Made by a program: the position numbers and the translations under genes
Notes under the pieces: model-generated
The model's database searches: none
What the model was told of the DNA's origin: nothing
The model's input: the letters and a program-made list of their open reading frames with translations, nothing else
Part shown: positions 1 to 6,604 of the stretch, piece after piece
Position numbering within the stretch: the first letter of the stretch is position 1
Layout: every line of letters starts with the position of its first letter
Origin: a bacterium
Lineage (GTDB): Bacteria > KSB1 > UBA2214
Reading direction: 5' to 3'
Assembly (NCBI GenBank): GCA_029560815.1
Contig: JAKQKF010000256.1
Location: forward strand, 1-19,664
Length of the DNA: 19,664 nt

Positions 1-3000
1 TTGAGGAACATCATCGTGCGCTTTTCTTCAAAATTATTGATGCGCATGGTGTAGATATACATGCCGCTCGGCAGGGGCTGGCCGTAATCGTTGCGGCCGT
101 CCCACACCGCCATATGAGCACCGGCGTTCAGCTGTCCGGCGACCAGGGTGCGCACCGCTTCACCGCGGACGTTGAAAACCGTCAGGGTGACACGGCCCGA
201 CTCCTTGAGGCTGAAGCTGATCCGGGTCTCGGGGTTGAACGGGTTGGGATAGTTCTGCTCCAGGACGTGCTGGGTCGGAACCGCGACCTCTGCGCTGATC
301 GGGCCATGGGTGGTGAGGCGGCCCTTGTAATCCATATCGACCAGCTTGTAGAAATAGTCGACCGAAGGCTTCAGCTCGTGCTCGTCGATGTACTGGTAGC
401 TCCGCACCGAAGAGGTGGTGCCGGCGCCCTGGATCATCTCTTCGTTCACCCGGACGTAGTTGCCCGCCTCGCTCTCGGCGCGGTAGACATGGAAGCCCAG
501 GTTTTCGGTTTCGGACTGGGTGACCCAGTTGAGAACGACCCGTCCCTGAACGCTGCGGGCGCTGAAAGAGGAGAGCTCGACCGGCACCAGGATATGGACC
601 TGCGCGCAGGCGATGTTGTTGGCCAGGTCGGGGTCGAAGGAGAGACTGCTCGCAGTGACGCAGTTGTCCATTCCGCCCAGTTCCTCGGTGGTGCGCATCC
701 TGACGCGATAGGTGACCGTTGCACCGACCGCCAGAACCTCTTCGCGCCAGATGAGCGGATTCGGCCCTTCGTCCTGTAGACGGCTGGCTTCTATGAACTC
801 GAGACCATCCGGCAGGTTATCGATGAGGGTGATGCCGTGGGCATCATCCGGTCCGTGGTTGGTGAGGGTAATGACAAAGGCCAGAGAGTCGCCGCGATAG
901 ATGTAGCTGCGGTTTTCCTCGATCACCTTCATGATCTCCAGATCGGATTCGGCATTTTCCACCACGCCGGCATCCCAGGAGAGATAGGCGGTGTGGCTGG
1001 CGACTGTGAACTCGTCGCTGCGGCCGTTGACCGGATTGGCGTCCGAGTCGGCCGCGTCATCGCCGCTGTTCCAGCCGGTGAAATGGAATCCCGCCGGCAG
1101 CGTGAAGATGATGCGGTAATTGCCAGGGGCCATGTCCGCGAAGAGATAGAGGCCGTTTTCGTCGGTCGAGGTCGCGCTGACGACGGCATCATCGGTGCCG
1201 GTGACGAGACGGACAGTGACGTTGGCCATACCCGGCTCACCTTCGTCCTGCAGACCGTTCTGGTTGAGATCGTTCCAGACCACGTCGCCGATGGTGATGT
1301 GGCTGTTGACCGGAGGCACATAGGCCGCCAGACCGGCATCCAGGCTCAGATAGGCCTGACCGGCAATGACGTCGAAAGCTTCGCTGCGGCCGCTTTCGGG
1401 GATGATGTCCGAGTCGATGGAGGTATCGACGCCCTGCTTGAGCAGAGTGAAGATAAATCCGGCCGGCTGGACCACCTCGATCACATAGGCGCCGGGAGCC
1501 ATATCCTTGAAGAGATAGCCGCCCTGGGCGTCAGTCGTGTCTTTTGCGACCAGACTCTGATCAAGCCCGCTGAGGAGGTTGACGAAGATGCCGGCCATAC
1601 CGGCTTCGCCTTCATCCTGCAGACCGTTGCGGTTGGCATCATTCCAGACCAGATCGCCGATGGTGATGTTGCTGACGACGGGGGGCTGGAAGGGTGCGAA
1701 ACCGGCATCGATGGTCAGATAGTCGGTGTTGGAGAGGACGCTGAAGGCTGCGCTCTTGCCGCTCTCGGGGATGATATCCGAGTCGACGGCGCGGTCATCG
1801 CCCTGAACAGGCAGCGTATAGTCGAAACCGGCGGGCTGCACAACCTGAAGGATGTAGGCACCGGGGGCCATATCGGCGAAGAGATAACGGCCGTCGGCGT
1901 CGGTCTGTGCGGTCATCACCAGGCTCTCATCGGCGCCGCTGAGCAGGTTGACGGTGATTTCCGCCATGCCCAGCTCGTCGGGATCCTGCAGGCCGTTGCG
2001 GTTTTCATCCCGCCAGACCAGGTCGCCGATGTGAATATTGCTCTTCTGGGGCGGCTCATAGGGGACCAGGCCTGCATCCCACATCGGATAGCTGCCGCCG
2101 TTGATCACAAAGAGCGCCGGCGTCCGGCCGTAGACCTGGTCGACGTCGGAGTCGAGCTCATCGTCAGAACCCTGGTTGAGTTTGGTATAGGCATAGCCTT
2201 CCGGCAGGACAACCTCGATCAGGTAAGAGCCGGCGGGCATGTCCGCAAACTGGTACAATCCATCCGCATCGGTCAGATCGCTCTGAACCAGGGTCTGGTC
2301 CACGCCGCTGAGCAGATGAACAGTGATGCCCTCCAGGCCGGGTTCGCCATCACCCTGGAGGCCATCGCGGTTGTCGTCTTTCCAGACGCGGTCACCGATT
2401 TTGATGCCGCTCGCGTTCGGATATTCCTGCTGAACGCGGACGACGACGCAGCTTGAATTGTTGGTCAGATCCACATCCTTGTTCGGGCTGGATACCCAGG
2501 CACAGTTTTCCAGCTCGCCCAGAACGCTGGTCGCGCGGGCCCGGACCTGGTAGGTGCGGGATTCGCCGGCGGGCAGCAGGGTTTCGATCCAGAGCAGCGG
2601 GTTGGGTCCGGCGTCGTAGTGGCGCTCCACCGAAATCAGCTCGAGGGCCGCCGGCAGATTGTCGACGACGCGGACGTTGGCGGCGTCATGCGGGCCGTTG
2701 TTGGTGACGGTGATGGTGAAGAGGAGCTCTTCGCCCGGCACCAGCTCGAGATCCCCGCCCTCCACGTTCTTGGTGACCGAGAGGTTGGAGACGTGCTTCG
2801 GGATCATGCCGGCATCGAGGTTGAGACGCGCCTCATTGGCCTGCAGAAAAAAGACGCCGGTCCTGCCGGTGAAGGGATCCGCATCGGAATCGACCTCACG
2901 GTCACTGCCGACGCGCGGAGCGGTGAAGAAAAAGTGCTGCGGAAGCTGATATTCCAGCTTGTAATTGCCGGCCGGAACGTCCTGGAAGATAAAGATACCG

Positions 3001-4109
3001 TCCAGGTCGGTGGTGGTGGAACGGATCGCCATATCGGTGTCGCCGGCGAGCAGGCGGACGGTGGCGTTGGCGATGCCGGTCTCGTCACCATCCTGCAGGC
3101 CGTTCTGGTTGGCATCGAGCCAGACGCGGTCGCCGACCATACCGCGATGGATGGTGGGCGGGCCGTTGAAAAGCAGGTCATCCGGCCACAGAATGAACTG
3201 ATTGCCCTGACGAACGATCGGTGAGGGATGGTAGGTGGTGACCACCGCCTGCCACCAGCCCTGCTCGGGATTGACGATGATGTCGCTGCCGCCGTGCAGA
3301 GGCAGGTTGGGGCTGGCGGGATCGCTGTTCCACATTCCATCCTCGGTCAGCGTGCCGGCATATTCGACGCCGCTCGGGCTGATATATTTGAGCGCACAGC
3401 CGTCCTTCTCCAGGTCGAAAACGAGCAGACGGAGGGTATCACGCTGATCGACGTTGAACCAGAAGGTGTTGGTCAGCTCGCCTTCACCGACGAACTGGAA
3501 AGCGGTGCGCTGTGCGTATAATTTGATCTCATTGCCGTTGGCGGCAAGCTTGTCCGCATTGCCGTCCTCAACCCCGATTTTGTAGCCGTTCTGGTCATCG
3601 CCGGCCACCTGAACCGTGATCTTGTACATGCCGGGGCCGAAATCACCGGCCCGAAGGGCGTGAAACGCGACCCACTGCTGACTGGTGGTGACATCCCCGC
3701 CCGCATAGGTGCGGCTGATGATCAGCGAACCATCCGGGGCGTAGAGGGAAAAGTCCGTCGCCTCCCAGCCGTTGCCCTTCTGTTCATCCGAATCGGTTGC
3801 GCTCTCCGGATTGTTGCTGAAGGACTCGGGGTCCCAGAGCTGCAGATTGATCGTAAAGTCGGGATTCACTCCGGCCGGGATCTCCAGCCAGAAGATGTGC
3901 GGGGAGTTGCCATAGTCGGGATGGGTCCAGTAGTCCCCGTCATCAAACTCGGAATCGGGACCATTCGTCTGCATCAGGACGTTGTCCTTGCTGGGCAGCA
4001 CCACCTGTCCGGCGTAAGCCGCAGGTGCGAATGCCATGGCGAAGAACAGCATGAAGACCAGAAGCGAGATCCCGGCTCTGATGCCGTGTTGCCTATTCAT
4101 GTGATCCAT
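1..4109 (-). CDS. Giant secreted multidomain surface protein with SdrD_B-like repeats, DUF11 domains and C-terminal FCB sorting module (3' end just outside window)
   Basis: One uninterrupted minus-strand frame of 1369 visible codons; it leaves the window with about one codon plus stop missing. ATG at 4109 has an AGGAGAG ribosome site 7 nt upstream (4117-4123); an in-frame ATG at 4100 is the alternative. Visible order: signal peptide (about residues 1-32, hydrophobic core ending AYA), unassigned beta-rich region (33-322), SdrD_B/Cna-B-like domain (323-445, GDRVWLDANQNGLQDG), DUF11 (446-568, TVTNNGP, DNLP), four tandem SdrD_B-like domains (569-1060), second DUF11 (1061 to about 1180, TLTNHGP), Fn3-like region (VELSSFSA, LNWVTQSE), and a FlgD-like/type A sorting module from NYPNPFNPETRISF at 1286. 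In these families the Asp/Asn-rich loops bind calcium and the C-terminal module directs export through the outer membrane (type IX-like secretion). Role inferred as adhesin or surface-layer stalk; no catalytic domain is apparent. It stands alone, divergent from the GNAT gene. Confidence 0.9.
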   Translation of the reverse strand, partial: MDHMNRQHGIRAGISLLVFMLFFAMAFAPAAYAGQVVLPSKDNVLMQTNGPDSEFDDGDYWTHPDYGNSPHIFWLEIPAGVNPDFTINLQLWDPESFSNNPESATDSDEQKGNGWEATDFSLYAPDGSLIISRTYAGGDVTTSQQWVAFHALRAGDFGPGMYKITVQVAGDDQNGYKIGVEDGNADKLAANGNEIKLYAQRTAFQFVGEGELTNTFWFNVDQRDTLRLLVFDLEKDGCALKYISPSGVEYAGTLTEDGMWNSDPASPNLPLHGGSDIIVNPEQGWWQAVVTTYHPSPIVRQGNQFILWPDDLLFNGPPTIHRGMVGDRVWLDANQNGLQDGDETGIANATVRLLAGDTDMAIRSTTTDLDGIFIFQDVPAGNYKLEYQLPQHFFFTAPRVGSDREVDSDADPFTGRTGVFFLQANEARLNLDAGMIPKHVSNLSVTKNVEGGDLELVPGEELLFTITVTNNGPHDAANVRVVDNLPAALELISVERHYDAGPNPLLWIETLLPAGESRTYQVRARATSVLGELENCAWVSSPNKDVDLTNNSSCVVVRVQQEYPNASGIKIGDRVWKDDNRDGLQGDGEPGLEGITVHLLSGVDQTLVQSDLTDADGLYQFADMPAGSYLIEVVLPEGYAYTKLNQGSDDELDSDVDQVYGRTPALFVINGGSYPMWDAGLVPYEPPQKSNIHIGDLVWRDENRNGLQDPDELGMAEITVNLLSGADESLVMTAQTDADGRYLFADMAPGAYILQVVQPAGFDYTLPVQGDDRAVDSDIIPESGKSAAFSVLSNTDYLTIDAGFAPFQPPVVSNITIGDLVWNDANRNGLQDEGEAGMAGIFVNLLSGLDQSLVAKDTTDAQGGYLFKDMAPGAYVIEVVQPAGFIFTLLKQGVDTSIDSDIIPESGRSEAFDVIAGQAYLSLDAGLAAYVPPVNSHITIGDVVWNDLNQNGLQDEGEPGMANVTVRLVTGTDDAVVSATSTDENGLYLFADMAPGNYRIIFTLPAGFHFTGWNSGDDAADSDANPVNGRSDEFTVASHTAYLSWDAGVVENAESDLEIMKVIEENRSYIYRGDSLAFVITLTNHGPDDAHGITLIDNLPDGLEFIEASRLQDEGPNPLIWREEVLAVGATVTYRVRMRTTEELGGMDNCVTASSLSFDPDLANNIACAQVHILVPVELSSFSARSVQGRVVLNWVTQSETENLGFHVYRAESEAGNYVRVNEEMIQGAGTTSSVRSYQYIDEHELKPSVDYFYKLVDMDYKGRLTTHGPISAEVAVPTQHVLEQNYPNPFNPETRISFSLKESGRVTLTVFNVRGEAVRTLVAGQLNAGAHMAVWDGRNDYGQPLPSGMYIYTMRINNFEEKRTMMFL
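930..2405 (-). repeat. Four tandem 369-bp SdrD_B-like repeat units inside the surface-protein gene
   Basis: Units begin at 2405, 2036, 1667 and 1298 (minus strand) and each opens with I-x-IGD-x-VW followed by a D-x-N-x-(D/N)-GLQ calcium-type loop. The same landmark codon (CAG or GAG of GLQ) falls at 2358, 1989, 1620 and 1251, giving an exact spacing of 369 bp (123 codons). A further unit of the same family (about 2775-3143) lies exactly 738 bp upstream of the first tandem unit, with a DUF11 domain filling the gap. The middle units are visibly alike at DNA level, for example around 1625-1665 and 1256-1296. Growth by unequal recombination is inferred. Confidence 0.88.
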
Positions 4110-4521
4110 TTTGATTCTCTCCTAATTTTCTTGATTTGCTCTTTGCTGCTTGTTGCAGGCCGTCATGCACAAGAGCCGCCTGCGTCACTCTTTTCCGGAA
4201 AATCTGATCACCGCCTCCCTGTCCGGCACCTCCTTTCGCTGTCTGATACGCAAATCCTCTATTATTTCAGTTACACTTGTCATTTTACTTTGTCAGAAAT
4301 CAGGGCTGCTGCGGGGCGTTTTTTCTATATTAAAATAAATATTATCAAAAGGATATATTATGCAGTGCACAGCCGTTCACCATGCTATTGCTCAAAAAGC
4401 ATGCCATGATGCCGCCGTGGCGCCGCGGGCAAAAAAAAGTGGAAAAATGACGGGAAATCTGTACATTGAAAAGAGCGACAGAGGAGTGCCATCCAACCCT
4501 GTTTCAGGCGGAGGGAGAAAT
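4110..4521. other. 412-bp divergent intergenic region with AT-rich core
   Basis: The spacer separates the minus-strand surface-protein gene from the plus-strand GNAT gene and should hold both promoters. The stretch from about 4318 to 4362 is markedly AT-rich (TATATT, TATTAT, TATATTATG) within an otherwise GC-rich window. An AAAAGGA sequence sits 6 nt before an ATG at 4360 that is in frame with the GNAT gene. I find no convincing -35/-10 pair with correct spacing on either strand, no RNA gene and no strong hairpin. Confidence 0.5.
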
Positions 4522-5067
4522 ATGTACACAATCAAGTTTGTGGAGGGGGAGAAGATCTATCTGCGCCCCTATGCGGAAAGCGATCTCGATCTGGTCCATT
4601 GCGGAAAAAACGATCCCCTGGTGCGGGAGACCCTCTTCCTGGCGTTTCCCCAGACCCTCGATCAGGTCCGTGCGGAGATGAACAGCTGGAGCACAGCCAG
4701 AGAGACGGTTCTTTTCACGATCTGCAGCAGGGCGGGAGACAAGCCGGTGGGGCAGACCGCTTTTGTGCGCATCGATCCTGTGAGCCGGGCGGCGGTTTTT
4801 TATCTGGCCTTGTACGATACCGGAGAGTGGTCCCGGGGCTATGGCGGGGAAGCGACGCGGATGATGATCGATTACGGATTCAATATTCTCAATCTGAACC
4901 GCATCCAGCTTCACGTCAGCTGCGAGAATGAACATGCCGTCTCCGCCTACAAAAAAGCGGGTTACAGCATCGAGGGGACTCTACGGCAGGCCATGTATCA
5001 TCATGACCGCTATGTCGATTTCTATGTGATGGGGATTTTACGAGAGGAGTATTACCGCCGGCAGTGA
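4522..5067 (+). CDS. GNAT-family N-acetyltransferase (RimJ/RimL-like)
   Basis: A 181-residue cytoplasmic enzyme of the acetyl-CoA-dependent GNAT superfamily, closest in look to the RimJ/RimL group that acetylates protein N-termini or small amines. It opens with the family's typical beta-strand GEKIYLRPYAESDL (residues 9-22). The acetyl-CoA pyrophosphate-binding loop is RGYGGEA at 105-111, followed by the helix TRMMIDYGF. The C-terminal motif NEHAVSAYKKAGYSIEGTLR (136-155) is also characteristic. Length matches the family. ATG 4522 is preceded by GGAGGGAG; the frame stays open upstream to an ATG at 4360, which would add 54 residues unlike any GNAT N-terminus. The gene is single, convergent with the LiaF-like gene. 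The substrate cannot be read from sequence. Confidence 0.88.
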   Translation: MYTIKFVEGEKIYLRPYAESDLDLVHCGKNDPLVRETLFLAFPQTLDQVRAEMNSWSTARETVLFTICSRAGDKPVGQTAFVRIDPVSRAAVFYLALYDTGEWSRGYGGEATRMMIDYGFNILNLNRIQLHVSCENEHAVSAYKKAGYSIEGTLRQAMYHHDRYVDFYVMGILREEYYRRQ

Positions 5068-5152
5068 TCGCAACGGCGGTGCGAAGTGAACGGCCGCCAT
5101 TTTCAGATGCGCAGTTGCCGGTTTTGCGGGCTGGAATGCCCCGGCCGGGCAT

Positions 5153-5195
5153 AAAAAAAGGCTGCGCCTCTCTCTTCATGAGAGGGCTGCAGCCT
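5153..5195 (-). terminator. Rho-independent terminator of the LiaF-like gene
   Basis: On the minus strand an imperfect stem, with outer arms AGGCTGC (5159-5165) and GCAGCCT (5189-5195) and inner CCTCTC/GAGAGG, is followed by seven T residues (plus-strand A run 5153-5159). It lies 27 nt beyond the stop of the gene ending at 5222. The plus-strand GNAT transcript would meet the hairpin but no T run after it. Confidence 0.85.
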
Positions 5196-5221
5196 GGAGT
5201 GTACGGGGAGAGGATGCCGGT

Positions 5222-5731
5222 TTACGCAGAAGGCCTGCGGCGAAGCGTGCTGAAGATGATCCCGATGCCGATGGCGATCAGGACGAGCGGCCAGTAATCG
5301 ATGAGGTAGCTGATCCTGAACCAGTCGACGTGGAGATCATCTAGGACCGCCACACTGCCGAAGGTTGTGAGGATGAATCCGGGGATGAGCACACCCCAAT
5401 CCTTGGGTTTGCTGGCATAGAGCGCAAAAAAGCTGAGGCCGAAAGCCAGCAGCAGGATGCTCCACAGGTTGATGCTCCAGAGTGAATCGACGATGCCGTA
5501 ATTTTTCAGAAAGGTGAAGAGGCCGCAGATCAGCAGGAAACAGGCCCAGAAGGCCTGGCTTTTATCCCCTTTGGCTACCGAAACGATCGCCATGGCCGCC
5601 AGGAGCAGCAGTGCGATCGGGTAGCTCTCCTCCCAGCCGAAATCGAAGAGCCCCATGCGCTTGAACAGCAGTCCTGCGCCGATGAGGATCAGGATAAGGC
5701 CCAGCACCAGGTTTGAGTCGTGTTTTTTCAT
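5222..5731 (-). CDS. LiaI/LiaF-like (DUF5668) integral membrane protein
   Basis: A 169-residue, almost wholly hydrophobic protein with about six membrane segments. The N-terminus NLVLGLILILIGAGLLFKRMG followed by FGWEESYPIALLLLA fits the LiaI-LiaF-like transmembrane module (PF18917 type), and the C-terminus YWPLVLIAIGIGIIFSTLRRR looks like a second copy, suggesting an internal duplication. Proteins with this module sense or buffer envelope stress in Gram-positive bacteria (LiaF restrains the LiaRS system); no partner kinase or cytoplasmic DUF2154-type domain is present, so a regulatory role here is only a possibility. Start: ATG 5731 has AAGGA 7 nt upstream; a TTG six codons earlier (5749) is less likely. 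The gene has its own terminator and is probably monocistronic. Confidence 0.8.
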   Translation of the reverse strand: MKKHDSNLVLGLILILIGAGLLFKRMGLFDFGWEESYPIALLLLAAMAIVSVAKGDKSQAFWACFLLICGLFTFLKNYGIVDSLWSINLWSILLLAFGLSFFALYASKPKDWGVLIPGFILTTFGSVAVLDDLHVDWFRISYLIDYWPLVLIAIGIGIIFSTLRRRPSA

Positions 5732-5740
5732 GCCTTTTTC

Positions 5741-5769
5741 CTTTGTCAAAGGTAATAAGGATCGATCCT
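5741..5769. promoter_or_regulatory. Palindromes ahead of the LiaF-like gene (possible operator)
   Basis: Two inverted repeats lie side by side just upstream of the ATG at 5731: CTTTG-T-CAAAG (5741-5751) and the perfect 12-bp palindrome AGGATCGATCCT (5758-5769). The first overlaps the ribosome binding site. A possible minus-strand promoter lies further upstream (TTGAAA about 5800-5805, weak TTAATA about 5775-5780, 19-nt spacer). Regulator binding is inference only. Confidence 0.3.
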
Positions 5770-5860
5770 GCGTTTATTAACGTAAATTTGCATGGATTGT
5801 TTCAAGCATTCCTGCCGTGCGCCGGCGGCTTTGCTGCCGCCCGGTCGCGCATCCCCCCGG

Positions 5861-6604
5861 TCATTCCTTTTCGGCCTCTCCGGTCATGGGCACAAAGCGC
5901 ACCGGGATGAGATTCCGGCGTGAGAGTTGTCCCTCGCGAGTGCGCTGGATGAGGACCAGCTCCTGATAGTGGCCTCCGAGGGGTAATATCATGCGGCCTC
6001 CGGGGGCGAGCTGTTCGACGAGGGGGTTGGGGATGTTCTCCGGCGAAGCGGTGAGCATGATGGCGTCGAAGGGGGCTTCTTCCGGCCACCCGGCAAAGCC
6101 GTCACCGCAGCGTACGTGCACATTATCGCAGCCGAGGCGGGCCAGAATTGCAGCGGCCTCGTGGCAGAGGGGCTCGACGATCTCGATAGTGTAGACCCTG
6201 CCGGCGAGCCGGCTGAGTACGGCCGCCTGGTAGCCGGAGCCGGTGCCGATCTCCAGCACCTTGTCATCGGGACCGATGCCGAGCATCGCGGTCATGTAGG
6301 CGACGATGAAGGGCTGGGAGATGGTCTGCTCGTAGCCGATGGGCAGGGGATGGTCATCGTAGGCGAGGTGGCGTTCGCCGGCGGGGACGAAGAGGTGCCG
6401 GGGCACGCTTTCCATCACCGCCAGCAGACAAGAGTCCTGCACGCCGCGGGCGCGGATCTGCCGGTCGACCATCGCCAGCCGTTTTTCGCGCCAGATGTCT
6501 TCATTGGGCAGGCTCGGGGGGAGGGCTTCTTTCTCCTTGTGCATACAGGTGCTCCCGAATAGTAAAAGGATGGCGAGGATCGCTGCTGGAGCGGATCTAG
6601 TCAC
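5861..6604 (-). CDS. pcm: Exported protein-L-isoaspartate O-methyltransferase
   Basis: The enzyme uses S-adenosylmethionine to methylate isoaspartyl residues in aged proteins, starting their repair. The Pcm signature is clear: TISQPFIVAYMT (residues 94-105), SAM-binding EIGTGSGYQAA (118-128), and the PGGRMILPLG strand-turn (201-210). Residues 35-247 cover the whole family. Unusually, about 30 residues precede it with a signal-peptide look: TRSAP, then the hydrophobic run AAILAILLLFG and a Cys at 20 (GST-C, a poor lipobox). I place the start at GTG 6604 because a full AAGGAGG lies 6 nt upstream; the longer frame from ATG 6622 has no such site. It overlaps the upstream membrane-protein gene by 8 nt, so translation is probably coupled. 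Export is inferred from the N-terminus. Confidence 0.9.
   Translation of the reverse strand: MTRSAPAAILAILLLFGSTCMHKEKEALPPSLPNEDIWREKRLAMVDRQIRARGVQDSCLLAVMESVPRHLFVPAGERHLAYDDHPLPIGYEQTISQPFIVAYMTAMLGIGPDDKVLEIGTGSGYQAAVLSRLAGRVYTIEIVEPLCHEAAAILARLGCDNVHVRCGDGFAGWPEEAPFDAIMLTASPENIPNPLVEQLAPGGRMILPLGGHYQELVLIQRTREGQLSRRNLIPVRFVPMTGEAEKE

Noticed and set aside
837..2456. Plus-strand open frame of 539 codons opposite the surface-protein repeats
   Set aside because: It is the antisense shadow of repeated GC-rich coding DNA; its repeated composition follows the 369-bp units, there is no ribosome site, and the minus frame shows clear domains.
1..4109. Possible frameshift in the surface-protein gene because no single long minus-strand frame with both ends is visible
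   Set aside because: Codon phase checked at 5, 899, 1298, 1667, 2036, 2405, 3143 and 4109 is constant; the gene only lacks its stop because the window ends.
5824..5841. GGCGGC-TTTGCT-GCCGCC hairpin after pcm as a terminator
   Set aside because: A 6-bp perfect stem exists but no T run follows on the minus strand, so intrinsic termination is not supported.
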